From: DAIQON01 sp036787835 | GTDB taxonomy: Bacteria; Patescibacteriota; Saccharimonadia; Saccharimonadales; UBA4665 | NCBI GenBank assembly: GCA_036787835.1 | Contig: DAIQON010000008.1 | Span: 1-51,271, forward strand | Direction of reading: 5' to 3' | DNA length: 51,271 nt | Part shown: positions 18,400 through 25,897 of the stretch, piece after piece | Layout of the letters: the number at the start of each line of letters is the position of its first letter | Numbering within the stretch: the stretch's first letter is position 1 | Program-made: the position numbers and the translations under genes | Notes under the pieces: model-generated | Databases searched by the model: none | The model's input: the letters and a program-made list of their open reading frames with translations, nothing else | Told to the model about the DNA's origin: nothing

Positions 18400-19602
18400 C
18401 TAAGCGTTCGATTTGGCAGTAGATGGTTTAATGATATTTATAAGGTAGCTGCTCACTAGCGCCATGGTCATCACCGGGATCAGGCTAAAACTACTGATAT
18501 CTGTTATAAGGAAGATGGTAAATAGTGGGAGTGGAGTAAAGACGTACATCGAGCTTGCCATACAGGCAACTACTGCCACGGCTGCAGGGACAAAGCCAAA
18601 CATACCATGAATCGCTAGACCAGCTGCTCCAGCGGCAAATAGGGTTGGGAATATATTACCGCCCTGATAACCTCCACCAAGCGAGACGCTGGTAGTAATT
18701 ACCCTGACTAGACAGAGAACTAATAGGCCGATTACGGTATAGGAAGCAGTATGAGTTACTAGCTGAGATAGTTGCTGAGTACCGTCAAACATCGCAAGTG
18801 GCCAAATACTCCCAATAATCCCGACTATGATACCTACAATTCCGCCACGAATAATTGGGTTTTTGAGGTACTTCTTATTAAACGATTTAAGGTGGATGAT
18901 GCCGTATTTCATACTTAGGCCAATTGCCATTCCGATAATACCAATTATAAAGCCGTAGACTAGCTGAACTGGCTTGAAGCCACTATAGCTAGGCACCAGT
19001 TGGACGCCGTGTAGAAAAGGCGCTTTCAAAAGCACATAGATGCCAAAACCAATGCTAGCAGCAACCATGCTGGCAAAAATTAGTAAGGTGTTGGCTTTTT
19101 TATCTTCAGCTACGGGATTTTCGGCAAACATGATAGAACCTGCAACTGGAGCATTCAGCAATATACCGAGTGATCCACCAAGCGCGATGGCAATAAACGA
19201 CATGATCTGTTCTTTGGTCACTTTAAGTCGTCTGCCTAGCCAATCACCTACATATCCACCAAGCGTAACTAGTGGAGCTTCTGGCCCTATACTTGCGCCG
19301 GCCAATAGTCCAGCATAGGTATTTACGACGACCCTCTTTAGCTGCTTAACCCCCAGAGCTCCGTCCTCTTTAACCGAAGCCATGACCGCTTCGAAGCCTA
19401 TACCCTCGTTTGTACCAAAGTACTTAACACAAAGTCCCATAATGATGCCGCCAGCAAGGCTTATTAGAATAACTGCTAGCGGATGATGGATGGCATGCGG
19501 AACTAAGTCTTGCCAAATTAACCTGGTTCCAAGCTGAATTGCTCGGATAAAAAGATCTGAAATAAGGCCGACAGCAATCCCAAGAATCACCGACACGACC
19601 AT
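18400..19602 (-). CDS. ClC-family chloride channel/transporter
   Basis: A 400-residue polytopic protein with about ten hydrophobic segments. The ClC filter motifs are visible: GASIGPEAPLVTLGG (equivalent to GREGP, keeping the gating Glu) near residue 103 and GGGYQGGNIFPTL near residue 310. Shorter than E. coli ClcA (473). The reading frame is open upstream of the ATG for about 19 codons (RRAIKKDVVIKL), which look like the usual basic N-terminus, but no normal start codon lies there, so the start may be slightly wrong. Confidence 0.88.
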   Translation of the reverse strand: MVVSVILGIAVGLISDLFIRAIQLGTRLIWQDLVPHAIHHPLAVILISLAGGIIMGLCVKYFGTNEGIGFEAVMASVKEDGALGVKQLKRVVVNTYAGLLAGASIGPEAPLVTLGGYVGDWLGRRLKVTKEQIMSFIAIALGGSLGILLNAPVAGSIMFAENPVAEDKKANTLLIFASMVAASIGFGIYVLLKAPFLHGVQLVPSYSGFKPVQLVYGFIIGIIGMAIGLSMKYGIIHLKSFNKKYLKNPIIRGGIVGIIVGIIGSIWPLAMFDGTQQLSQLVTHTASYTVIGLLVLCLVRVITTSVSLGGGYQGGNIFPTLFAAGAAGLAIHGMFGFVPAAVAVVACMASSMYVFTPLPLFTIFLITDISSFSLIPVMTMALVSSYLINIIKPSTAKSNA

Positions 19603-19674
19603 GAGTTTAATTACTACATCTTTTTTAATAGCTCTTCTGTTCCTTGTCCTAGTATATAAAACTATACTACTTAC

Positions 19675-19965
19675 TTATTCGTCGCCCATTAGTGCAAAAA
19701 CTGCTCCATGCCCGTTCATCTCAAGGAATTCTCGGCTAGTGTTACCGATGAGCATCGTATAAATTACGTCATCAATTGTTGTAACTTGGCTAACGCCCCT
19801 GCTTCGTTTAAGCTCATCGATCTGTTCATCCTGGCTTTCAAAAGCATAGGCTGGCGGAAAAATATTTGCTAAAAATCTATATCCTTCTTCGCTAAGCTCG
19901 CTCAAGCGTATATTTGCAGCCTCGACTAGTCCACCAACGCCTACTTCCGAACCCCTGGTAGTCAT
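19675..19965 (-). CDS. Small soluble protein of unknown function
   Basis: 96 residues, acidic, no membrane segment. A clear AAGGAG lies nine bases before the ATG, and a promoter is visible upstream: TTGCAA at about 20017-20022, 17 bases, TAGAAT. The product has a helical middle with SEEGYRFLANIFPP and a C-terminal GHGAVFALMGDE. I do not recognise the family. It may be cotranscribed with the ClC gene 72 bases downstream. Confidence 0.55.
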   Translation of the reverse strand: MTTRGSEVGVGGLVEAANIRLSELSEEGYRFLANIFPPAYAFESQDEQIDELKRSRGVSQVTTIDDVIYTMLIGNTSREFLEMNGHGAVFALMGDE

Positions 19966-20044
19966 AGCTTCATCTCCTTATTCTATTTCACATTCTAAGA
20001 CTGGGGGGCTATTATTGCAACCAGAACGATGGTTTGTTCTAAGT

Positions 20045-21049
20045 CTATAGGACTTGTTGCTCAAAGCGAGCTTGGCTTAAATTCCCTCCAGAAACTAGGC
20101 AAACTACCGTCGTGCCTCTTATTTGCTCAGCCATTTGGTCAAGTGCGGCAACAGATAAGGCACCGGCCAGCTCAGCTTTAAGTGGCTCTTCTCTTAGCCA
20201 TAGATCACGTGTTGCCTGCCTTGCTTGATCATTGCTAACTTGGATCAGGCTGGCCAGAAGATGAGCAGCAAGGCGGAAGGGCACTTCGCCTACGCTTTTG
20301 ACTGATGCCCCGTCAATAAAGGTGTCGATGTCATCGAGTTCAGCAGGACCACCATTTTCTATAGCACGAGCCAGTGAGCTTGCGCCTGATGGCTCAACTC
20401 CGATAATTCGCGCTTTTGGCTGTAGTGATTTAATAGCAGTACTTATCCCGGCAATTAGCCCCATGCCGCCAACGGGACAGATTACTGCGTCAATGCCTTC
20501 AATAGCGTCAGCAATCTCTAGCCCCCAGGTACCTTGACCGGCAATGACTAAGCGATCATTGAATGGCGAAGAAAAGACCATGTCTTTCTGATTAGCGTAA
20601 TCAATGGCCGCTATCTGGGTGTCATCATACGTACTCCCCTCAAGAGTAATATGGACTCTGTTGCCGCCATGGATGGCCACCTGTTCAACTTTTAATGAGG
20701 GCGTGCTCCGTGGCATGAATATTTCTGCAGCAACACCACTGATTTGACAACTACGGGCAATACCCTGGCCGTAATTACCGGCACTAGACGTTACTACGCC
20801 AGCTGCCTGCTGCTGGTCACTGAGTGATCTAACATGATTATATGCGCCACGAATTTTGTAGGCCCCAATTAGCTGATGTAGCTCACTAGCAAGCCATATA
20901 TCGGCATCATAACGCACCGATAGCTCCTCATCTTTTTCGACGCATGTTTCAAGAACCGGGCTATCGCTATCTTGAATAGTGTCCATTGCTGAATATATTT
21001 CAGCTAACAGGTCCGGGTCTACACATTGTTCGCTTTTTAAACTGTTCAT
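20045..21049 (-). CDS. ilvA: Threonine/serine dehydratase (PLP-dependent)
   Basis: Fold-type II PLP enzyme that deaminates L-threonine to 2-oxobutyrate. Visible: PLP Lys in GAYKIRGAYNH (about 70), phosphate-binding SAGNYGQG (about 90), and the Gly-rich VICPVGGMGLIAG (about 190). At 334 residues it equals the catalytic domain alone; the C-terminal ACT domain of classical IlvA is absent, so it resembles catabolic TdcB and should not be feedback-inhibited by Ile in the usual way. The upstream Ile-rich leader peptide and terminator (21068-21193) argue that it serves Ile synthesis and is controlled by attenuation instead. Confidence 0.88.
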   Translation of the reverse strand: MNSLKSEQCVDPDLLAEIYSAMDTIQDSDSPVLETCVEKDEELSVRYDADIWLASELHQLIGAYKIRGAYNHVRSLSDQQQAAGVVTSSAGNYGQGIARSCQISGVAAEIFMPRSTPSLKVEQVAIHGGNRVHITLEGSTYDDTQIAAIDYANQKDMVFSSPFNDRLVIAGQGTWGLEIADAIEGIDAVICPVGGMGLIAGISTAIKSLQPKARIIGVEPSGASSLARAIENGGPAELDDIDTFIDGASVKSVGEVPFRLAAHLLASLIQVSNDQARQATRDLWLREEPLKAELAGALSVAALDQMAEQIRGTTVVCLVSGGNLSQARFEQQVL

Positions 21050-21067
21050 GGTAATTCTTGTTTAAAT

Positions 21068-21096
21068 AAAAAACCTCCGTTATTTGTTGTCGGAGG
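21068..21096 (-). terminator. Intrinsic terminator of the ilvA leader
   Basis: A six-bp perfect GC stem CCTCCG/CGGAGG with an 11-base loop, followed on the minus strand by TTTTTT. It lies between the Ile leader peptide and the threonine dehydratase ATG, with about 20 bases to the start codon. Confidence 0.85.
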
Positions 21097-21159
21097 CTTA
21101 ATTTTAGATTGCTTAAGATTTTTTTGAAAAAGCTTAATTATCCTCCGCATTATCGGGGG
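21074..21159 (-). promoter_or_regulatory. Ile-responsive attenuator: alternative 1:2, 2:3 and 3:4 hairpins
   Basis: In transcript order: arm 1 CCCCCG (21159-21154), arm 2 CGGAGG (21147-21142), arm 3 CCTCCG (21096-21091), arm 4 CGGAGG (21079-21074). Arms 1:2 pair with one mismatch, 2:3 pair perfectly (antiterminator), 3:4 pair perfectly (terminator). A ribosome stalled on the Ile codons would cover arm 1, free arm 2 and favour 2:3, allowing transcription into the threonine dehydratase gene. Confidence 0.75.
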
Positions 21160-21193
21160 CAATAATAATCGCTATAATCATCTGAGTCTTCAT
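21134..21193 (-). CDS. Isoleucine-rich leader peptide of a transcription attenuator
   Basis: A 19-codon frame, MKTQMIIAIIIAPDNAEDN, ending TAA at 21134. Five codons are Ile (ATT ATA ... ATT ATT ATT), three of them consecutive. The Ile run is followed directly by CCCCCG, the first arm of the 1:2 hairpin. Composition and placement match leader peptides of ilv operons in other bacteria (established family: ribosome-mediated attenuation). An extended -10 (TG T TAATAT, 21204-21209) lies ten bases before the ATG and there is no Shine-Dalgarno, so the leader is probably translated from the very 5' end. Confidence 0.75.
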   Translation of the reverse strand: MKTQMIIAIIIAPDNAEDN

Positions 21194-21307
21194 ATCGCTA
21201 GTTATATTAACATGATTGCGAATTAAATTCTAGGCATGTGATCAAGCTAAGCTACGGGACCTAGGGCTGTCAATGCTTCATCTTAAAGAGCGGCTTGCAT
21301 CGCGTGC

Positions 21308-21787
21308 TTATGGCTTTGCTAAAACAAATCCGGAGACACCATTACCAGTTACCTGGCCGGCGGTATCACTATAAAATGTATATAGCGGTAAGCCTTTATA
21401 GGCATATTGTTTCGTGCCGTCAGTTCTAGTAATTATAGTCACGTTAGCTGGTAGTGTCTCACTACTAGAAGTTGGTGCGTATGCTGGCCAAGCTTGAAGG
21501 CAAGAGCCACTACAGTTACTTACGCCAGAGGTATCATTGCTGTAGGTGTAAAGAGCCATGCCGCTCGAGGTAGCAAGATATTTGCCGACCGAAGAATTAG
21601 ATTCAGTTTGAATAATATCTTTAGTCGTCGACGTTGACGTACTTTGAGTTGTTGACTGTGTTGTCGAATACGCCGCTTTTGGCGGAGTTGTATTTTTCGA
21701 TTTATGAAACAGGTCATAGCCACCACCAATTAGTATTATAGCCACCAAAACGACCGAAACGCCGATAATAAGATTCTTGTTCTTCAT
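21308..21787 (-). CDS. Membrane-anchored protein with secreted repeat (COG4315-type)
   Basis: 159 residues: N-terminal hydrophobic anchor (about 5-26), a Thr/Ser-rich linker (about 35-60), then two repeats of the secreted-repeat family: YLATSSGMALYTYSNDTSG...C..C...WPAY (about 70-110) and GTKQYAYKGLPLYTFYSDTAG (about 128-150). The Cys pair (CSGSC) is typical of the repeat. Such proteins are exported or lipid-anchored and of unknown function. A Shine-Dalgarno AAGGGAG precedes the ATG by ten bases or so. Confidence 0.8.
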   Translation of the reverse strand: MKNKNLIIGVSVVLVAIILIGGGYDLFHKSKNTTPPKAAYSTTQSTTQSTSTSTTKDIIQTESNSSVGKYLATSSGMALYTYSNDTSGVSNCSGSCLQAWPAYAPTSSSETLPANVTIITRTDGTKQYAYKGLPLYTFYSDTAGQVTGNGVSGFVLAKP

Positions 21788-21879
21788 ACTAATTCTCCCT
21801 TTAACATTAACCTAATGACAGTGTACCCTATAAAATCGATGATATGTTAGGTTGGTTCGTGAAAGCCAGTTTGTCGTCT

Positions 21880-22275
21880 CTATACTCCGGTGCAGCCAAC
21901 TAATTCTACACCGCCTGGTTGCCTAATCGCGCTGGCTCCCTCAGTAATTAAGGTCACTACTGTGCCTTTAGCCGGTGTTGGTGCAGTAGCAGCAAGGTCA
22001 CAATAAACCTGGTAGCTTGAAGGTGATTTGATGGTAATTTGTCTTACCCCGTTAACATTACTGATCGAACCGACCTGGCCGCTTACGATTATGGTATTCT
22101 CTCGGTAGTTGGAGTAAAAGTAGTCCCCTTTCATCGCATCGGCCAATTGAGCAGGGCTAACAGTTACGATGCTCATCTTTTGTACTGCTCGCATATTACC
22201 AAGGAGATAGAAGCCAGCACATAGTATCAATACAGCCACTACAACACATACGGATAGGAGTATTTTCTTATTCAT
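21880..22275 (-). CDS. Membrane-anchored OB-fold-like protein
   Basis: 131 residues: N-terminal membrane anchor (about 5-27), then a short beta-rich domain with the pattern IIVSGQVGSISNVNGVRQITI typical of the tRNA_anti-like OB-fold, and two Cys (about 92 and 128). GGGGGTGG stands directly before the ATG, with TATAAT about 15 bases upstream. Probably extracytoplasmic and small; exact role unknown. Confidence 0.65.
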   Translation of the reverse strand: MNKKILLSVCVVVAVLILCAGFYLLGNMRAVQKMSIVTVSPAQLADAMKGDYFYSNYRENTIIVSGQVGSISNVNGVRQITIKSPSSYQVYCDLAATAPTPAKGTVVTLITEGASAIRQPGGVELVGCTGV

Positions 22276-22289
22276 CCACCCCCATTATA

Positions 22290-23111
22290 TCAAGTTATAT
22301 CAAGCTCTTGGCCCAATATATATGCCTCCTCACCGACTCTTGCTGAGTAATGCGGAAATATAATGCATTCTCCCTTTCGAGCCAAATACTTTTGCTCTCC
22401 TTTAGTAGCAATAAGTTGGTTAGGCCTTAATGCATCAAAATTATGTAGTCCACTAGTTAGCTTAAACTCATTTGACGTTTTATAGATAGTTTCCTTGGCT
22501 CGTATGTAGCGTTTAGGTATATCAGAAAAAGTAACCGGATAATCAGCCATATTGAAGTATTTTAAGAACTGATATATAACGTTTATTGCAAAGCCGGTAT
22601 ATTCGTTTGCGAGTGTAATCGGACCACACTCGACACAAAGGCCAATTTTTCCTTTTAAATACATATACCCATCACTGCCACCTGGTTCGGTTCTCGTCCA
22701 ATTAGTAGAAATAATACCAACGTCTAACTTACTAGCAAGGTCGATAGCGTTATCCTCGCAGATAACAAAAGGCGCTCCATCGTCGTCATAGAACATATGT
22801 AGGTCCAAAAGTGCATCACAACTATCGAGGACTGTCATTAATTCTCGGGCACGCTTGTCTTCAGGTTCAGCCCCACTGTTCCCCTCAAAGAAACAACGGT
22901 TGAGATTCTTGTTTATCATTCGAACTTTTTTTTCGATTGTCTCCGGATTTGCAAAAACGATATACAATTTACCAATATTTATTTTCAGACCTGGTATTAG
23001 CTCTTGTAAGGCGTAGACGCCGGCAAGTTCATTCCCGTGTACGCCAGCAAAAATTGCCAATGTAGGGCCTGGTCCTTTTCCATTTATTTCAATTATGTCA
23101 CTACTTGGCAT
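22290..23111 (-). CDS. Succinylglutamate desuccinylase/aspartoacylase-family zinc deacylase
   Basis: 273 residues from ATG 23111, overlapping the GNAT gene by 11 bases; the in-frame extension upstream lies inside the GNAT gene. Zinc-binding GVHGNELAG (His and Glu) near residue 27, second His in LLDLHMF (about 107), and a catalytic Glu candidate in VECGP. This is the M14-related AstE/AspA family, which removes acyl groups from N-acylated amino acids. Co-translation with an N-acyltransferase and an upstream leader with Arg codons suggest a role in amino-acid acylation/deacylation; the actual substrate is not shown. Confidence 0.85.
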   Translation of the reverse strand: MPSSDIIEINGKGPGPTLAIFAGVHGNELAGVYALQELIPGLKINIGKLYIVFANPETIEKKVRMINKNLNRCFFEGNSGAEPEDKRARELMTVLDSCDALLDLHMFYDDDGAPFVICEDNAIDLASKLDVGIISTNWTRTEPGGSDGYMYLKGKIGLCVECGPITLANEYTGFAINVIYQFLKYFNMADYPVTFSDIPKRYIRAKETIYKTSNEFKLTSGLHNFDALRPNQLIATKGEQKYLARKGECIIFPHYSARVGEEAYILGQELDIT

Positions 23112-23616
23112 GGCCGCCTCCATATATAAGTATATTGTCACAACATCCATCACATTCAGGCTTCATTGGGCAAGACAAGCATGCCCTCAGCGCTGACGGA
23201 GGAATCAAGGCTGATTCAGCTTTAAGGTAATCTTCTACCATGAACAAGGGGGTACTTAGAGGGTTTGTAAATGCGTACGGATGAATCTGTGCAGACACAA
23301 GATGGCCGGTAATAACATGGATTAGCTTTCCGCCTATTCCCATATTTCTAAATTCCTTAGGCACACAAAGTGATCCGACTTCACTCATCAGATTCCCGTT
23401 ATGTGATTCAGGGTCGATCGCAGCGATATAGCCACTAAATTCTTCGTCTATGAATGCCGCTACGCCAAGATGTTTCTTATAAACATCTTCTTCGGCTATA
23501 GGCAGCATCTGTGGGGTTTCATCCATTTTCCCTTGGGTATACTCTGAAACCCACTCAGCAACCTTACTTTTAAGTTCACCGTCAAGGTCGTCAAAATTGT
23601 TAAATTCTAAACTCAT
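23101..23616 (-). CDS. GNAT-family N-acetyltransferase with Cys-rich C-terminus
   Basis: 171 residues. The acetyl-CoA site is visible as VGSLCVPKEFRNMGIGGKLI (motif A, R/Q-x-x-G-x-G/A type as RNMGIGGK, near residues 93-103). The last 30 residues contain C-x2-C-x6-C-x2-C-C (CLSCPMKPECDGCC), unusual for a GNAT and possibly metal-binding. AAAGGA precedes the ATG at 23616. First gene of an operon with a zinc deacylase, both downstream of an attenuator-like leader. Confidence 0.8.
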   Translation of the reverse strand: MSLEFNNFDDLDGELKSKVAEWVSEYTQGKMDETPQMLPIAEEDVYKKHLGVAAFIDEEFSGYIAAIDPESHNGNLMSEVGSLCVPKEFRNMGIGGKLIHVITGHLVSAQIHPYAFTNPLSTPLFMVEDYLKAESALIPPSALRACLSCPMKPECDGCCDNILIYGGGHAK

Positions 23617-23634
23617 AATATATTCCTTTGTAAT

Positions 23635-23662
23635 TAAAAAAGCCCCTGAGTATGTAGGGGCT
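23635..23662 (-). terminator. Intrinsic terminator in the GNAT operon leader
   Basis: Perfect seven-bp stem AGCCCCT/AGGGGCT with an eight-base loop, followed on the minus strand by TTTTTT. It lies about 20 bases before the GNAT start codon, so readthrough is needed for expression. Confidence 0.85.
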
Positions 23663-23705
23663 GCTAAGGCTTAATATAATTTTCTACAACTTCAAGAACA
23701 GCCCC
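23635..23705 (-). promoter_or_regulatory. Attenuator-like alternative hairpins upstream of the GNAT-deacylase operon
   Basis: In transcript order: GGGGCTG (23705-23699, inside the leader peptide) can pair perfectly with CAGCCCC (23663-23657), or that strand can instead form the terminator AGCCCCT/AGGGGCT (23662-23656 with 23647-23641), followed by a T run. A weaker upstream partner AGC-AA-CC overlaps the codons after the Arg pair and could act as arm 1. A stalled ribosome on the Arg codons would favour the antiterminator. Confidence 0.6.
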
Positions 23706-23757
23706 CGGTAGTACGGTTGCTTCGGCGAGCAGAGATTAGATACTGTGAAAGAATCAT
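23692..23757 (-). CDS. Leader peptide with arginine codons (putative attenuator)
   Basis: A 21-codon frame starting MILSQYLISARRSNR, ending TGA at 23692. Two adjacent Arg codons (CGC CGA) and a third (CGT) lie just before the antiterminator arm GGGGCTG. A consensus promoter stands upstream and the -10 ends seven bases before the ATG, so the peptide is at the 5' end of the transcript. The layout copies the Ile leader 2.6 kb away. Arg as the sensed amino acid is an inference from codon position. Confidence 0.6.
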   Translation of the reverse strand: MILSQYLISARRSNRTTGGCS

Positions 23758-23764
23758 AGGGCTT

Positions 23765-23792
23765 ATATTACCATAATATTTATGCTTGTCAA
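23765..23792 (-). promoter_or_regulatory. Promoter of the GNAT-deacylase operon leader
   Basis: TTGACA (23792-23787), 16-base spacer ending TGG, and TAATAT (23770-23765) with an extended -10. This is the best consensus promoter in the window and places the transcription start at or close to the leader-peptide ATG (23757). Confidence 0.75.
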
Positions 23793-23795
23793 AGT

Positions 23796-24503
23796 TTATC
23801 TGTCGGCTGAGTCGACTGCACTTGCTTCGGGCGGCCTGAACGCTCTTAGGACTGTAAAGCCTACTCGACTAACAGATTCGGAAAGGTTGTCGTACTGTTT
23901 CATATAGCCTTCACCGTCAACAATAACCTCTCTTCTCTCAGATGGCCTTGATCGATCGTCAAATGAGGGAATATCAATAATCATTTTCTTGCTTCTTACA
24001 AACTCAACTAATTTGTCTATCGCCGCTTGTTTATCCTGTAATAGTTGTGCCTCGAGCTCAGCTACTGGCCGGCTCGATATTATATCTGTTATCCGTCCCC
24101 ATAATTGCTCAAGTTGACCGTCTTCTTCTATTGAAACTGAACTTCTTAATGCTCCCTGGCTATCAGTAGTAAACACATGGCCTTCGATACCGCTTTCAGT
24201 TATAGCTACTTGAGTAATAGTTCGCGAACCCTTTTCTCCGGTGCTTAGCTGCCAGATGAAACGACCTTGTTCACGCTGAGTGGCGTCAAAAATTAACATA
24301 TTAACCTTATGGACCACTTCGTGGCCATGATCTGCGGCTAGGATTTCGTGCTGTTTGTAAATTACACCTGACCCACTTGACAGTAATTCGTTGTGAGCTT
24401 GGAAGTAGCTTTCCGAGAAACTAAACAGATTTTCTTCAGGCTCAAAAAAAACGGCCTCAGGCCGTTCATCGATTCTTTCTGTTGTTGTTTCTAGTATTGT
24501 CAT
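23796..24503 (-). CDS. Soluble protein of unknown function
   Basis: 235 residues, acidic, no membrane segment or known motif; the middle is beta-rich (RTITQVAITESGIEGHVF) and a helical stretch follows (about 140-175). Promoter: TTGTCA, 18 bases, TATAAT, about 15 bases before the ATG; the spacer contains GCTAATGCT, part of the element seen at other genes here. The first codons include three consecutive Thr (ACA) and then a complete intrinsic terminator inside the frame (24444-24466). Confidence 0.55.
   Translation of the reverse strand: MTILETTTERIDERPEAVFFEPEENLFSFSESYFQAHNELLSSGSGVIYKQHEILAADHGHEVVHKVNMLIFDATQREQGRFIWQLSTGEKGSRTITQVAITESGIEGHVFTTDSQGALRSSVSIEEDGQLEQLWGRITDIISSRPVAELEAQLLQDKQAAIDKLVEFVRSKKMIIDIPSFDDRSRPSERREVIVDGEGYMKQYDNLSESVSRVGFTVLRAFRPPEASAVDSADR
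24444..24466 (-). terminator. Intrinsic terminator inside the start of a coding sequence
   Basis: Minus strand AACGGCC-TGA-GGCCGTT followed by a run of eight T, a perfect seven-bp stem with a three-base loop. It lies only about 40 bases after the ATG of the 235-residue gene, encoding ERPEAVFF. In form it equals a strong terminator; coupled translation would have to keep it open. Confidence 0.7.
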
Positions 24504-24550
24504 ACTAGATTCTTATTATAGCATTAGCATCTAGTTTTTGACAAGTTATT

Positions 24551-25307
24551 TTATTGATTGACACGGCTTGTAGCAGCTTTGGCCGCAATTCTACCTGCCT
24601 GGATTGCCTGAAGAGCACCGGCATAAGTGCCCTGTTCATCAATCATAAGAACCTGTTCTCCAGTAAAAGACTCATCGGGGGCATGACCGTGAAAAAATGC
24701 ATTTAGTTCCTGGGCTACGCCATCAGGATAACTACCTGTTTCTGCCTGATATTCGGCATATTTAATTGCCGCTCCAACCCACTGCGGCGTATCTAGGAAG
24801 TGGCTAATTACTCTTTTTTTTCTCTTCTGTGTCTACGACTTCCGCATATAGCAGTATGAGTTCCTGATACGGAGTTATGTCTTTAAAGCCGTTTATACCG
24901 TCAGTATTAATATCAAGTGAGCCGAATTCAATGACGTTGCTTATCCTCTGACTAAAGCCTCTTGCATGCCAGCTAACAAATAATGTACCGTGGCCACGGT
25001 CTGTTTCAGCGTCGAAATGTTCCCAAAACGACGGACGAATATCATCAAGATCGATATATTTTGGCAACTCGAGAACTAACCGATCGCCAATACTACTGTT
25101 TAGGAGTGTGAGGGCCGGCCCTGTACCTGTCCCATCGCCACTAGAAGAATGCCCTACGTGGCCCCTTCTATGAATAGTGTCAGCGAATATCTCATCTAAC
25201 AGTTTCGGTAGACCGTCTGGCATCTCTGAAACTACCTCTGCTAAGCCGCTATAAAGATCGACAAGTTGTTGATTGTTTTGCGCATCTGAGGTTTCTGGTC
25301 GTACCAT
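24551..25307 (-). pseudogene. Unknown soluble protein, frame broken at an A8 run
   Basis: The first frame (25307 to 24804, 167 codons) ends ...EEKKKSN at a TAG just after a run of eight A (24814-24821, T on plus). Removing one A, a +1 shift, opens the frame for another 85-90 codons (SHFLDTPQWVGAAIKYAEYQ and onward) to TAA at 24551, with coding-like composition and no other gene in that stretch. The full protein would be about 250 residues. The gene has the GCTWATGCTTGCA promoter element and GGAGAG before the ATG. Phase variation, real decay or assembly error are all possible. Family unknown. Confidence 0.6.
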
Positions 25308-25338
25308 GGTCTCTCCCTAGCTACAATAGTTGTTTATA

Positions 25339-25375
25339 TTAATACGCCCTTAAATTAGTAAGTGCAAGCATAAGC
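25339..25375 (-). promoter_or_regulatory. TGCTTGCA-element promoter, site 1
   Basis: GCTTATGCTTGCA at 25375-25363; the -35 is TTGCAC, spacer 17, -10 TATTAA (25344-25339). Upstream of the unknown gene starting at 25307, with about 30 bases of leader. Confidence 0.6.
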
Positions 25376-25382
25376 AGCCAGA

Positions 25383-25891
25383 CTACTTAGCTACTGGAGG
25401 TTGGACTAAATGGGTAATCAACTCCAGCGGATACGTCTTATTAGCTAAAAAGTCCCTAATGTAGTCCTTGAGGTCATGATAGCGCATAAGACTATCATCG
25501 ATAGCCAGTATTTCTTCCAGGGAAAGCCAGGCAAATTCAGCAATCTCAAGTTCACCATCAAGCATTTCGCCGTGTTCATTGGTTAGTTCGCCACTAAACT
25601 CTCCAGTGAATATAATTCGCAGTACATGGGTGCTACTGTTTTTTGCTGGTACATCTTTACGATGTATTGAATGCAGCCCTAGTATCGCTTTAGGTGTAAA
25701 TTTAAGCCCCGACTCTTCGAAAACTTCACGTTTAACCCCGTCAATTGGATTTTCACCGTAATCTAGTTTTCCAGCCGGAATATTCCATTTGCCCTTATCA
25801 GGCAAAAAATTCTCCTTTAATAGAAGTATCTTGCCGTCTTTCGCGATTAAGGCTCCGACAACTATGTACGGCTGGGCTATGAAAAAGACAT
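25383..25891 (-). CDS. Nudix hydrolase (MutT-like), N-terminus possibly frameshifted
   Basis: The Nudix box reads GKLDYGENPIDGVKREVFEESGL, close to GX5EX7REUXEEXGU. The normal first strand of the fold (YIVVGALIAKDGKILLLKEN) is in frame upstream of the TTG that could otherwise start the gene, but no ATG, GTG or TTG precedes it. An ATG at 25891 lies in the neighbouring frame, separated by a run of five T (plus A5, 25882-25886); one extra base would join them as MSFFIAQPYIVV. So either a rare start codon or a one-base indel. Follows the alcohol dehydrogenase gene. Confidence 0.7.
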
Positions 25892-25897
25892 ATTTTT

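Noticed and set aside
20298..20537. Antisense open frame in the threonine dehydratase gene, and similar shadow frames across the window
   Set aside because: Composition follows the sense gene, and no start signals of their own are seen.
24814..24821. Programmed -1 frameshift at A-AAA-AAG
   Set aside because: The -1 frame stops immediately (GAG TAA); only a +1 change extends the protein.
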